NCBI GenBank assembly: GCA_947457845.1
Contig: CANGXM010000006.1
Coordinates: forward strand, 1-36,710
Reading direction: 5' to 3'
Length of the DNA: 36,710 bases
Origin: Rhodospirillales bacterium
GTDB lineage: Bacteria; Pseudomonadota; Alphaproteobacteria; Azospirillales; Azospirillaceae
Shown here: positions 7,664 through 16,372 of the stretch, piece after piece
Layout: every line of letters starts with the position of its first letter
Numbering within the stretch: the first letter of the stretch is position 1
Translations under genes and position numbers: made by a program
Notes under the pieces: model-generated
What the model was told of the DNA's origin: nothing
Databases searched by the model: none
Seen by the model: only the letters and a program-made list of their open reading frames with translations

Positions 7664-8683
7664 TCACCGCTTTGGGGTCGGTGGGCGGCTGACGGTCGTG
7701 TCGACGATCGTGGTGCCACCGCCCTCCGTGGCGACGCGCACCGTGCCGGGACCCGCCTCCTGTATCATGGAGACCCGCCCTTCCATCGGCGTCCGCGCGA
7801 TCTCCGCCGCGACACCGGCCCGGAAGGTGACGGCCGCGACGCTCCCGCGATCCCGGGTCGGAAGGACGATGTCCGGCGTGCCGTCCCCGTCGACATCGCG
7901 GACGACGGCCAGATCGAGGTTCCGGCTGCCGATCACGTGATTGGTGTAGCCGTCGATCCGCGCGACCTCGACCAGCGCCGATCCCGACAGCCGGTAGAGC
8001 CGCAGCGAGCCCGCGAGATGCGGCGTGACCACGGCCGCCACCATGCGCTCGCCGGTCCCCGTGAAATTGCCTACGCCGACGGGATTGATCCAGCGGTTCG
8101 GCTGGCCGATCGCCGGGCTCTCGGCGTGCGGTACGATTCCGTCGGCCCCGATCCGATAGACTGCGAGCGCCGCCCCCGTGTCGAGCCGGCTCTTGACGAC
8201 GATCGCTTCCGGCTCGCCGTCGCCATCCAGATCGTCGAGGCGCACGCGCCGGTCTTCGAACACCGCGTCGGGGTCGAGACGGTGGAGAAGGATCATGCCG
8301 TCGCGTTCGACCGCAAATCCGCCCGCCTCCACCGCGTCGCCGAGGACGCCGTGGGCGTAGCGCAAGGTCGGGTCGACCAGCCATGCGGAGAGGCCGGCGG
8401 CGCGCGTGACCTCGCCGTCCGGGAGACGTTCCGGAACCTGCGCGCTGGCTGGATCGGTCGACGCGATGGCGAAGGAGAGAGCCAGCGACAGCACGAGAAG
8501 GATCAACGGCGGGCACGATCGCGCATCCCACCGCGGTTCGCCCCTGCGGCGATCGGTCGTGTCGTCGGCGGACGCACCGCGCCCTGACCGGCGGCACACC
8601 GTCCCCTTGACGATCTCGCTCGCGAAACGGCGACCTTCGAACCCGGAAATGACCGCGCTCCCTCTCATCATGGAACCGTCCAC
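7664..8683 (-). CDS. Exported FG-GAP/VCBS-repeat protein, 339 aa
   Basis: A secreted beta-propeller-like protein. A hydrophobic segment (PPLILLVLSLALSFAIAS, about residues 58-75) precedes an Ala-Gln cleavage-like site, but about 57 charged residues come before it, so the true start may lie further in. Calcium-loop motifs DLDGDGEPE and DVDGDGTPD mark FG-GAP repeats of the integrin-alpha/VCBS type. It is the last gene of the minus-strand run that begins with the cupredoxin, 52 nt after the outer-membrane-like protein. The function is unknown; such proteins often bind surfaces or other proteins outside the inner membrane. Confidence 0.75.
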   Translation of the reverse strand: MDGSMMRGSAVISGFEGRRFASEIVKGTVCRRSGRGASADDTTDRRRGEPRWDARSCPPLILLVLSLALSFAIASTDPASAQVPERLPDGEVTRAAGLSAWLVDPTLRYAHGVLGDAVEAGGFAVERDGMILLHRLDPDAVFEDRRVRLDDLDGDGEPEAIVVKSRLDTGAALAVYRIGADGIVPHAESPAIGQPNRWINPVGVGNFTGTGERMVAAVVTPHLAGSLRLYRLSGSALVEVARIDGYTNHVIGSRNLDLAVVRDVDGDGTPDIVLPTRDRGSVAAVTFRAGVAAEIARTPMEGRVSMIQEAGPGTVRVATEGGGTTIVDTTVSRPPTPKR

Positions 8684-8735
8684 GCGATCTCGCGACGATC
8701 CCGACCGGCGTGGGCCCCGAACGCAATCCCGTCAC

Positions 8736-9977
8736 TCAGAACAGCACGCGCACGCCCAATTGAACCTGCGTCTCCGTCTGCTCGCGCCGGACGCCGACGA
8801 TCTCCCGCTGAGCCCGGTCGGCATTCACGCGGATCGTCTCGCCGGTCACCCGCAACCAGTCGCGCGGGCGCCAGGTTACGGCCAAGGTCAGCGCATGCCC
8901 GTGCTCGCTCAGCTCCACACGGTTGCGCGGGCCCCGTTCGCGGGTGGCGAACAGGTCGACGCGCCCGGCGAGCCGCCAGTCGCCCTCCTGCCAACCGAGC
9001 AGCAGGTAGCCGGCGTTGAAATCCGTCACGCTCTGTCCCGCCTGCCCTTCAGCCAGCGTCGTGTCGCCCGCCATCGCCTGGGTCAGGAGGGTGAAGGCGT
9101 CGCCCAGGGGCACCTCCGCCCCGACCGACAGGAAGCGGGTGCGCCACGCCAGCTGCCCCTTGGAGGCGTTGGAGTTGGCGAGGTTGTCGTAGGCCAGCAT
9201 CGTCACCCGGGCCGCGTCGTCCCGTGACCAGGTGATCCCGCCATAGACGCCCGGCCGGTCGTCCGCCTCCGAGAACATCTGCGTCGTCTTGGGATTGGGC
9301 GTATTGCTATGGACACCGATCTCGTCGGCCAAGCGGGGGTGTTCGAACAGGCCGGTGAAACGATCGTGCAGACCCCAGCCCTTGTACGCCACCAGAATGC
9401 CCGCGAAGTCGTTCCAGCCGAACACGGCTCCGGTCAGCGTGATCCGGTCGGTTTCGCCTCGCCAGGTGAGCGACACCTCACCCCCTATCGTTCGTAGTTC
9501 CTCGCCCACCCAGCTGTTGATGGCGGACGGAGTCAGGGTCCAAAGCGTGGTCCAGCCGATCCCGTCGTTCTCCAGCGAGACAGGAGGGAAGAACGCGCCG
9601 CCGCGGACGGAGAAGCGCCACGCCGACGTCGACACCGGACGCCAGCGGGCGAACGCCTCGATCGCGTCCACCACCGTGTCCTGGTCCGGGGCGACGCGCA
9701 GGTGCACGGTCGCGCTCACCGACGGCACGGGCCGGACGCTGCCCACGAGGGAGAGTTCCTGCGGGACGGCGAGGAGGCCCGGCGTATCGCCGCCCCCGTC
9801 CCAGCGGAACTTGCCGAGCCCACCGTGCTGCCAGGCCTTTTCCGCACCCGCGCGCAGCAAGCGAAGATCGGCGAAGCCACGGAGGTCGAATTCGGTCGCA
9901 CCGGCGGAGCCAGAGGCGGCCCCGAGCACGAGCATCGAGACAGCGGACAGGATCGGGCGTAAGCGGCCTGGGAGCAC
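8736..9977 (-). CDS. Predicted outer-membrane beta-barrel protein, about 413 aa
   Basis: From the GTG at 9977 the protein has an ideal Sec signal (RPILSAVSMLVLGAASGSAGA), followed by alternating strands rich in Trp, Tyr and Arg. It ends in VQLGVRVLF, a C-terminal aromatic typical of outer-membrane barrels. The GTG lies one base after the stop of the EAL gene, suggesting translational coupling. ATGs at 10019 and 10043 would overlap that gene and lengthen the signal's n-region, and cannot be excluded. I do not recognise a named family. Related gene sets with a cupredoxin and a GGDEF/EAL protein carry an uncharacterised protein at this position. Confidence 0.7.
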   Translation of the reverse strand: MLPGRLRPILSAVSMLVLGAASGSAGATEFDLRGFADLRLLRAGAEKAWQHGGLGKFRWDGGGDTPGLLAVPQELSLVGSVRPVPSVSATVHLRVAPDQDTVVDAIEAFARWRPVSTSAWRFSVRGGAFFPPVSLENDGIGWTTLWTLTPSAINSWVGEELRTIGGEVSLTWRGETDRITLTGAVFGWNDFAGILVAYKGWGLHDRFTGLFEHPRLADEIGVHSNTPNPKTTQMFSEADDRPGVYGGITWSRDDAARVTMLAYDNLANSNASKGQLAWRTRFLSVGAEVPLGDAFTLLTQAMAGDTTLAEGQAGQSVTDFNAGYLLLGWQEGDWRLAGRVDLFATRERGPRNRVELSEHGHALTLAVTWRPRDWLRVTGETIRVNADRAQREIVGVRREQTETQVQLGVRVLF

Positions 9978-9978
9978 G

Positions 9979-12342
9979 TCAGGTGACCAGCGACGGGGTG
10001 GTGGCAGGCCAGCGTCCATCCGCAAGAAACGCGTCGAACGCATCGGGCGGGATCGGTCGGGACATGTGGTAACCCTGCGCGTAGTCGACGCCGACAGCGG
10101 CGAGGTGCTCGAGCGCCCGCGCGTCCTCGACCCCCTCGGCTGTCACGACGTAGCCGAGCGTCCGCGCGAGGTCGGCGATGGTGCGGACGATCGCCTGATC
10201 GTCCACGCTGTCGGCGAGCTTCAGGATGAACGACTTGTCGATCTTCATCTCCTGCACCGGCAACTTGCGCAGATAGGCGAGCGAAGACTGGCCGACCCCG
10301 AAATCGTCGATCGCCAGCGCGACGCCCTGTTCGGCGATGCGCTGCAGGACGGCGATGGCGGCATCCGGCTCGCCCATGATGGCGCTCTCCGTGATCTCGA
10401 TCACCATCCGGTCGGCGGGCAGCCGATTTTCTGCGAGGCTCGCGGCGATGCGTTCGGGTAGCCCGGCGTCGGCCAGATCGCGAGCCGAGATGTTGACGGC
10501 CACCTTGAGGTCGAACCCCTGGTCGCGCCAGCGGGCCGCCTGTGCCGCAGCGGTCGCGATTGCCCAGCGCGAGAGCAGGCGGATCGTCCCCGTCTCCTCG
10601 GCCAGCGGGATGAAGTCGTCCGGCCGCACGAAGCCGCGTGTGGGGTGGAACCAGCGCACCAGCGCCTCCGCCCCCGCGGTACGCCCGGTCGCGGGGACGA
10701 CCTTGGGCTGGTAGAACAGCGTCAGTTCCCCGCGCTCGATCGCGTCGCGCAGTTCGCTCATCAGCGAGAGCCGCTCCGGCCGGTGCGGGTCGTCGGCCGG
10801 GTCGTAGACCGCGACCCCGGTCTCCCTCCGCATCGCCTCGGCCAAGGCCACGTTGGCGAACTTGAGGAGATCAGCGCCGGGCACGTCATGGTCCGGACTG
10901 GCGGAGATGCCAGCGGCGGCGGTCACGTCCAGAGACAGGCCGTCGATGTTCAAGGGACGCTCCAGCGCAGCGACAGCGGCCGTCGCCACGTCGGTCGCGC
11001 GGACGACGTCGACGCCCGGCAGTAGGAGACCCAGCGTGCCGTCGCCGATGCGCGCGATCACCGCTCGGCCGGACGGATCGGTCGCATCGAACGCTGCCGT
11101 CTCAGCGATGCGGTCGGCGGTCGCGGCGATCACGCGGTCGCCCCATCCCTGCCCCAGCGTGTCGACGATCTCCCGCTGCCGGCGCGGCGACAACGCGACC
11201 AGCGCGCAGCGATCGAGATCGGACATCCGCTGAAGGAGGTCGACGCGGTTCGGTAGGCCGGTGGCCGCGTCGTGCGCCGCCTGATGCCGAATGTGGCGTT
11301 CGCGCTCCCGGATCGCCTCGGCCATCCGCGACAGGGCATCGGACAGCTGCCCGATCTCGTCGCCGCGGGCGCTGGCTGCGGGGGGCGTGTAGTCGCCGGC
11401 GGCGATCCGCCCGGCGACTGCGGCGAGGGCACCGAGCGGGCGGGTCACGCCGCGGGCGATCCCGACGGTGCCGACGAGGGCGATCACGAGCCCCACGGCC
11501 GCCAGCCCGACGATCGCGATGGCTAGGTTTCGATAGGGGGCCAATGCTTCCGCCAGCGGAAAGCGCAGCACGGCGATCACCCGTGCGCTGCCGGGGGTCG
11601 TCGCGAGCGCGGTCGCGAGCATGAGCGCGTCCGGTCCAGCACCAGGAGTGACCATGGCGTCCGAGGGGACCGGTGCCCCGGACGCGGGTAATCCGTCGAG
11701 GCTACCCGCAAGCCGGCCGGCGCCGGCGATCGGTTGCCAGGCGCCGCCGCGGTCGAGCGCGAGGCCGATCGAAAGCGGCAGCGGCGATTGCCGCTAAAGC
11801 TCCTCGAGAAGCGCGTCGTCCAGCGGGATGGCGGCGGCGATGTAGGCGATCGGCGTCGGTGCCAGGACGGGCAGTACCACCACCCAGAACGCCGTGTCGT
11901 CCAGGACCACCGTGCTCGCTGCCCGTTCGCCGGCGAAGGCGGCGTCGAGCAGGTCGGGAAACGCGAACTCCACGCCCTCGACGCCTGGAGGGAGGGTGTC
12001 GAGTTCGACCATGCCCTCCAGATTGACCAGAAGCATGCGCGTGGCGCCGACCCGGCGGCCGTGGTTGCGCAGCGCCGACCGGATCGTCGGGCGGTCGTTC
12101 GACGCCACGGCCTGACGCAGCGGAAAGTCCGAGGCCAGGATCTCGGCCCCTTCCGCGATGCGCTGGGTCCGCACGTCCAGTTGCCGCAGGAACAGGTCAG
12201 CGCTGCGACGCAGTTGTTCCTTGCCGTTCTCGATCAGGATGTCGCGTGTGGTCACGTAGACGACGACACCGGTCAGGCCCTGCACGGTCACCAGCGTGAT
12301 CACCAGAAACAACGCCAGCTTGTTGCGCAGTCCGAACCGCAT
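9979..12342 (-). pseudogene. Membrane-bound GGDEF/EAL c-di-GMP protein interrupted by an in-frame TAG
   Basis: One reading frame runs from the ATG at 12342 to the TGA at 9979 (787 codons) but has a TAG at 11794-11796, codon 183. Before it are a transmembrane helix (LALFLVITLVTVQGLTG) and a periplasmic sensor domain ending LLEEL. After it the frame continues without a shift into RQSPLPLSI, a second transmembrane helix, HAMP, a degenerate GGDEF domain (IGDGT in place of GGDEF) and a complete EAL phosphodiesterase domain with EALVRW, IDDFGVGQSS and KIDKSF. An internal ATG at 11655 could restart and yield HAMP-GGDEF-EAL with one membrane helix but no sensor. CAG to TAG is a one-base change. It lies 11 nt after the cupredoxin gene. 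Confidence 0.85.
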
Positions 12343-12353
12343 CGTCGCTCGCT

Positions 12354-13046
12354 TCAGTAGGGGGCGCGCTCCCGGTCGGGACCGCGTCGGCGGTCCGGCG
12401 TCAGGGTGAGTTGCAGGGCCGCGGATCCGCCGGCCGCCGTGACGTCGACGGTGACCTCCGGTTCGCCGCGCCCCGGCCGCAACCGCGGATGCCATACCGT
12501 CACCTTGTACCGCCCGGGCGCTAACCCGTCCAGCCGGGCCCGGCCTTCGGCGTCCGTCGTCGCCGTCCAGGGCGAGTCGGCCACGTACAGGTGGGCGATC
12601 ATGCCGTCGTGGATGTTGCATCCGATCGCCAGCACTCCGGCCCTGTCGAAGACCACTGGGGCGGACACCGCATCGGGCGGGACCAGCATCTCGAACCGGT
12701 TGAGAGGGGAAAACGAATAGACGTGATGGTTGGTCCGGTCGCCATTGCCGAACACGACGCTGCCGCCGACGGGGATGATAGTTAGAAGTGGAACGAACCT
12801 TTCGTTCGTCTGTCCGATCGTCACCGGCGCCGTGGGAACCGTGACGGCCGGCGGTGACCCGCTCTCCGGCCGGACCACGACGACCGCCCCGTCCGCCCCG
12901 TGCCCGCTCGCATCGGTCACCCGAACCGACAGGCCTGCGGCGTTCTGGCTCAGAACGGCTCGCCCGCCGAGCGACCAGTACGCCACGAAGCTCAGGCAAG
13001 CGGTAAAGGCGGCGGAGCTCAGGACGGTCCCGATGGCACGGAGCAT
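12354..13046 (-). CDS. Cupredoxin-like ("methylamine utilization"-type) copper protein, about 230 aa
   Basis: A membrane-anchored or exported protein with an N-terminal hydrophobic segment (IGTVLSSAAFTACLSFVAYW). Its type 1 copper ligands are visible: NHHVYSF (His about 107-108) and GCNIHDGMIAH (Cys 143, His 146, Met 149). The C-terminal 60 residues form a carboxypeptidase-regulatory-like beta domain (GLAPGRYKVTVWHP). I prefer the ATG at 13046, preceded by GGGAA, over the GTG at 13088. It heads a four-gene set with the EAL protein, outer-membrane protein and FG-GAP protein, and follows the bufferin operon by only 55 nt, so copper supply may link the two. It probably transfers electrons or senses redox or copper state; the partner is unknown. 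Confidence 0.8.
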   Translation of the reverse strand: MLRAIGTVLSSAAFTACLSFVAYWSLGGRAVLSQNAAGLSVRVTDASGHGADGAVVVVRPESGSPPAVTVPTAPVTIGQTNERFVPLLTIIPVGGSVVFGNGDRTNHHVYSFSPLNRFEMLVPPDAVSAPVVFDRAGVLAIGCNIHDGMIAHLYVADSPWTATTDAEGRARLDGLAPGRYKVTVWHPRLRPGRGEPEVTVDVTAAGGSAALQLTLTPDRRRGPDRERAPY

Positions 13047-13101
13047 CGTCGCATCGTTCCCGTCTGTTCGCGAATGTCGGTCGGACACGAACCGCGACCG
13101 G

Positions 13102-13647
13102 TCAATCGAGGACCTCGCCCCGCGCCGGGTAGTCCTTAGCGATCACGAAGTCGAGCGCCTGGACGATCTCGGCGAAGGCAGGCCGCGCGAACGGCATCGT
13201 CTGCACTGTCCCGAAGTACAGCGTGCCATCCGGCCGCACCAGGAAAAGGCCTGGCTCGCTGAAGCGCGCCGGCTCCTCGATGCCCGCCGAGGTGGGACCA
13301 CGGCCGGTTGAGAGATAGAGACCCCAGCGTCGCGCATCGTCCAGCCCGAGCCCGTAGCCGACGTCCAGCGCATCGAGCTTCCAACTGGCCTTGGCGCGCT
13401 CCGCCCGATCCGCCTCGTCGCTGCTGATCGCCACCACCTCCACCCCGCGCTCCGCGAGTGCGCCGGTCCGGCCGTTCAGGTCGCCGAGGTACCGCGAACA
13501 GATCGGACAGTGAAGACCGCGGTAGAAGACCACCATCGTAAAGGTCCGCGGGCTGCGCGCCGCCATCGACCAACGTCCGCCGCCGACCAGCGGCACGTCG
13601 AGCGACGGAACCGGTTGGCGGGGAAACAGGGGGGTGAGGGTCGTCAT
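13102..13647 (-). CDS. AhpC/TSA-family peroxiredoxin-like protein, 181 aa
   Basis: A thioredoxin-fold peroxiredoxin with FYRGLHCPICSRYLG; the CPIC pair (Cys 47 and 50) replaces the usual peroxidatic TPVC context, as in the AhpC/TSA subgroup annotated as redoxin. No signal peptide is present, so it is cytoplasmic. GGAG precedes the ATG at 13647. It starts 35 nt after the DoxX gene and is probably the last gene of the bufferin operon, removing peroxides or handling thiol stress during copper exposure. That link is inference from position; reduction of peroxide by such proteins is family knowledge. Confidence 0.85.
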   Translation of the reverse strand: MTTLTPLFPRQPVPSLDVPLVGGGRWSMAARSPRTFTMVVFYRGLHCPICSRYLGDLNGRTGALAERGVEVVAISSDEADRAERAKASWKLDALDVGYGLGLDDARRWGLYLSTGRGPTSAGIEEPARFSEPGLFLVRPDGTLYFGTVQTMPFARPAFAEIVQALDFVIAKDYPARGEVLD

Positions 13648-13682
13648 TGATCGGGCTCCGGAGGGACAGGGGGGATCGTCGC

Positions 13683-14177
13683 TCAATTCCGACGGTCTCG
13701 CATCATCGCCGCATCGATCGACGCCAGCCCGCCGCCGAGCACGACGAGGGCGAGCGCCATGGCCGCCCAGGGCAGGTGGAAGTTCGTCCAGCCCTCCGGT
13801 ACGGTCAGCTGGATGACGACGGTCATGGCGAGGATGCCGAGCGCCGACAGGCGGGTGAGCAGGCCCACGACGAGAAGGGCCGGCAGCACGATTTCGGCCG
13901 CCCCGGCGAGCCAGGCCATGGCGAGCGGCATCGGATAGGGGACCGTGGCGACGCCGAGGTGCAGGCGGAACTCCTCGGTGAAGAGATAGACGACCCCCGG
14001 CGAAAGCGTTCCGAAGCCGTCCCACTTCGTCAGCCCCGAGCGGAAGAACGGCACCGCGAGGGCGATCCGCAGCATCAGCAGCGCCGGCCAAAGCGGCAGG
14101 GCCGCCAGCCGTCCCTCAGCGGCGGCAAGGGTGTTCATCCAAAGGGGACGGGGCGCGGCGTCGGCCGGAACGGTCAT
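13683..14177 (-). CDS. bufD: DoxX-family membrane protein of the bufferin operon (BufD-like), 164 aa
   Basis: A small four-helix inner-membrane protein. LLMLRIALAVPFFRSGLTKW and the C-terminal ILAMTVVIQLTVPEGW with LPWAAMALALVV are typical DoxX. Its ATG overlaps the bufC stop (ATGA at 14174-14177), a sign of translational coupling. In known bufferin (gig) operons a DoxX protein is the fourth component, with an undefined role in copper or gold response. A frameshifted DoxX remnant occurs at 1852-2098. The name follows operon position and family. Confidence 0.88.
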   Translation of the reverse strand: MTVPADAAPRPLWMNTLAAAEGRLAALPLWPALLMLRIALAVPFFRSGLTKWDGFGTLSPGVVYLFTEEFRLHLGVATVPYPMPLAMAWLAGAAEIVLPALLVVGLLTRLSALGILAMTVVIQLTVPEGWTNFHLPWAAMALALVVLGGGLASIDAAMMRDRRN

Positions 14178-14953
14178 GCGGGGTCTCCGAGGGCGGGCGT
14201 GACGGCGACGAAGGCCCCGGCCGACACCAGCCCGACGAGGGCGCGGCCGAAGTCGAAGGCGGGATCGGTGACCGCCGCCGCGGCCTCGGCCAACGGTCGT
14301 CCGGTGAGGACGGCGGCGGCGAAGGCGACGTCGCGGCCCGGCAGGACGTGGACGTCGACCGACGCGTCGGGGCGCACGACCAGCACGCCCTCCCCCCGCC
14401 AGTCGGCGACCGGACCGACCGGATCGGAGCGATGCGCCATCCAGATCGACCCCGCCGGATGGGGCGAGACCACGAGCGAGGTCGCGGGATGCGGGACGAG
14501 GGATGCACCGGCCAGCGCCTCGGGATCGAGGGCGGCGAGGCGGTCGAGGGAGAGCGGGTCCGCGTCGGCGGCGACGTAGGCGCGCATCCACGCGTCGTCC
14601 ACCCGCGCCACGTCGGCGAGGTAGGGGACGGCGTCGGCCGGGCGGAAGTCCGCGACGAAGTCCGGGAACCCCGTCCCGTACTCGTGCAGCAGCGGCGACC
14701 GAGGCCGGTCGATCGCCGCGAAGGTGCGGGCGACCGCGCGGAAGAAGGCATCTCCCACGAGACGCCGAACCGTCGGGAACCGGGCCTCCAGCGCGCCGGT
14801 GAGGGCGGCGGAGACGGTGTTGCGGTGTACGGCGAGGCGTAGCGCGTCGGCATGGCCAGCGGGATCGGCGAGATCCCAGGGGACCGGCCGCGCCGGATCG
14901 AGAAGCGCGCGGGCGAACCGCGCCTCCGTCGAATGGACGTCCGTCCAGGTCAT
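14174..14953 (-). CDS. bufC: BufC-like MNIO partner protein (DUF2063), 259 aa
   Basis: A DUF2063 protein, the partner (RiPP recognition or MbnC-like) of the DUF692 oxygenase. It begins with helical features of the family: ARFARALLDP, LRLAVHRNTV and LTGALEARFPTVRRLVGDAFF. The C-terminal half is a beta-rich domain (SIWMAHRSDPVGPV, VHVLPGRDVAFAAA). The ATG at 14953 overlaps the bufB stop (ATGA), which is better than the in-frame ATG at 14974 inside bufB. It is expected to bind the BufA1 precursor and present it to BufB in the cytoplasm. Confidence 0.9.
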   Translation of the reverse strand: MTWTDVHSTEARFARALLDPARPVPWDLADPAGHADALRLAVHRNTVSAALTGALEARFPTVRRLVGDAFFRAVARTFAAIDRPRSPLLHEYGTGFPDFVADFRPADAVPYLADVARVDDAWMRAYVAADADPLSLDRLAALDPEALAGASLVPHPATSLVVSPHPAGSIWMAHRSDPVGPVADWRGEGVLVVRPDASVDVHVLPGRDVAFAAAVLTGRPLAEAAAAVTDPAFDFGRALVGLVSAGAFVAVTPALGDPA

Positions 14954-15810
14954 GCGGGCACCGCGGCGCCGCACTCAGCCAGAATCGCCCGGTCGGCGCG
15001 GTCCTGCTGCCAGAGAAGCGTCTCCAGCGACGGCACGTCGTTGTCCCACTCGACCAGCGTCGGACGCGGGCCGGCGAGGCGCAGCACGAAGCGGTAAAGC
15101 GCCTCCACCTCCGGCGCCACGGGCGAGCCGTGCGCATCGATCAGAAGGCGCCGGCCCGCCCCGTCGCGCGTCTCGGCATAGCCGGCGAGGTGGATCTCGC
15201 CCACGCGATCCAGTGGGAACCGGCGGATCCACGCCTCCGGGTCGAAGCCGTGGTTGGCGGCGGAGACGACGACGTTGTTCACGTCGAGAAGCAGGCCGCA
15301 GCCCGTCCGATCGGCGATCGCGGCGAGGAACGCCGTCTCCTCCATCGTGTCCTGGGCGAAGCGGACGTAAGTCGAGGGGTTCTCCAGCAGGATTGCGCGG
15401 CCCAGCGTCTGCTGGACCTCGTCGACGTGGTCGACCACCCGTGCCAGCGTCGCAGCCGTGTAGGGCAGCGGGAGGAGGTCGGGCAGATGCTCGCCGCCGT
15501 GGCTCGACCAGGCGAGGTGCTCGGACACGGCGGTGGGGCGGAACCGGTCCACCAGCGCCTTCAGGCGGCCGAGGTGGACGCGGTCGGGCGGGCCCTCGCC
15601 GCCGATCGACAGCCCGACGCCGTGGACCGAGAGCGGCCAGCGCGAGCGCACAGCCTCAAGGTGCCGCAGACGCGGCCCGCCGTCGACCATGTAGTTCTCG
15701 GCGTGGATCTCCACGAAGCCGATCGCAGGCCGCTCGTCGAGGATGCGCAGCACGTGCTCGGCCTTCAGGCCGATGCCGGCGCGCGGAGGCAGGGTCACGG
15801 AGGCGGACAA
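14950..15810 (-). CDS. bufB: BufB-like multinuclear iron oxygenase (MNIO, DUF692), 286 aa
   Basis: A TIM-barrel iron enzyme that modifies cysteines of the bufferin precursor; for characterised bufferins this gives thiooxazole-type heterocycles. The sequence shows PRAGIGLKAEH, FVEIHAENYMVDGG, SVHGVGLSIG, VSEHLAW, LLENPSTYV, LLLDVNNVVVSAANHG, GEIHLAGYAE, DAHGSPV and LVEWDNDVP, which carry the conserved His, Glu, Asp and Asn metal ligands of DUF692. I place the start at a TTG (15808-15810), 8 nt after AGGAG; upstream codons would overlap bufA1 and look unlike the family. The length is then usual. It is coupled to bufC by a 4-nt overlap. Confidence 0.92.
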   Translation of the reverse strand: MSASVTLPPRAGIGLKAEHVLRILDERPAIGFVEIHAENYMVDGGPRLRHLEAVRSRWPLSVHGVGLSIGGEGPPDRVHLGRLKALVDRFRPTAVSEHLAWSSHGGEHLPDLLPLPYTAATLARVVDHVDEVQQTLGRAILLENPSTYVRFAQDTMEETAFLAAIADRTGCGLLLDVNNVVVSAANHGFDPEAWIRRFPLDRVGEIHLAGYAETRDGAGRRLLIDAHGSPVAPEVEALYRFVLRLAGPRPTLVEWDNDVPSLETLLWQQDRADRAILAECGAAVPA

Positions 15811-15846
15811 GGGTGCGTCTCCTGTCGGGGTGCGGGACGGCGCGTC

Positions 15847-15871
15847 GGGGGACCGTCGCCGACGGTCCCCC
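15847..15871 (-). terminator. Hairpin between bufA1 and bufB
   Basis: GGGGGACCGTC (15847-15857) and GACGGTCCCCC (15861-15871) form a perfect 11-bp stem with a 3-nt loop. No U-run follows. It sits 16 nt after the bufA1 stop and before the bufB ribosome site, where it could act as a partial terminator or 3' stabiliser, keeping the peptide in excess over its modifying enzymes. Confidence 0.7.
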
Positions 15872-15886
15872 GGGAACGATCGGGCC

Positions 15887-16183
15887 TCAGCCGCGCGGCA
15901 CGTCGCGAGCGAGGGCCTGGAGCGAGCCCTTGCGGCCGCCCGGCACCTCCATCGTCGCGCACGTGCCCGCCGGCACGACCTTCCAGGCATTGCCCTGGTA
16001 GTCGACGGTCGAGGTGCCGGCACAGGTGGTACCGGGTCCGGCGGCGCAGTCGTTCTTTCCCTTCAGCGCGACGCCGTAACACTTCTCGGTCCCCTGGGCC
16101 TGGACGCCCTCCACGGGGGCCATGGCGAGGGCGGCGGTAGCGAACGAGCCCGCGAGGGCGAGGGCGAGGGTGCGGCGGTTCAT
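15887..16183 (-). CDS. bufA1: Bufferin precursor peptide (BufA1, DUF2282), 98 aa
   Basis: A small exported copper-binding RiPP precursor. A Sec signal (residues 1-29, ending GVQAQ) precedes a core with four cysteines at 35, 46, 54 and 75 in the DUF2282 pattern: [13 protein letters not shown], then [13 protein letters not shown] and PAGTC. In characterised bufferins, cysteines of this set are oxidised by the BufB/BufC pair and the product binds copper in the periplasm. A 23-residue tail follows the last Cys. GGGAGA precedes the ATG. It is first in its operon, behind a SigF-type promoter at 16243-16268. Family and operon make the call firm; the metal is inferred. Confidence 0.93.
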   Translation of the reverse strand: MNRRTLALALAGSFATAALAMAPVEGVQAQGTEKCYGVALKGKNDCAAGPGTTCAGTSTVDYQGNAWKVVPAGTCATMEVPGGRKGSLQALARDVPRG

Positions 16184-16242
16184 GATCGTCTCCCGGTGTT
16201 GATGCCCGGAGCCGATCCGTTCGCCGGCTCCGTGACGTGTTC

Positions 16243-16268
16243 TTCGCGGTGCACGCCGGGATCGTTAC
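16243..16268 (-). promoter_or_regulatory. Putative SigF-type ECF promoter for the bufferin operon
   Basis: On the minus strand GTAACG (16268-16263), 16 nt, then CGAA (16246-16243). This matches the GTAACC-N16-CGAA form known for Caulobacter SigF promoters except at the last base of the -35. It lies 59 nt before the bufA1 ATG. Confidence 0.75.
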
Positions 16269-16336
16269 GCCGCTCTCCGATCCATCACGTCTTCGTGACG
16301 CGCGTACGGACCCGCCAACGGCCATCACCATCGGAT

Positions 16337-16362
16337 GTAACGAACGGCATCGGTCCAGCGAA
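16337..16362 (+). promoter_or_regulatory. Putative SigF-type ECF promoter for sigF (autoregulation)
   Basis: GTAACG (16337-16342), 16 nt, CGAA (16359-16362), identical in both boxes and spacing to the promoter of the divergent bufferin operon. The -10 box ends only 10 nt before the sigF ATG, and GAGGGAGA lies between, so the 5' leader would be very short. Confidence 0.72.
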
Positions 16363-16372
16363 GAGGGAGACG

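Noticed and set aside
14950-16023. Longer bufB starting at 16023 inside bufA1
   Set aside because: The extra 71 residues are Arg-rich shadow of bufA1, and a TTG behind AGGAG at 15810 gives the normal family length.
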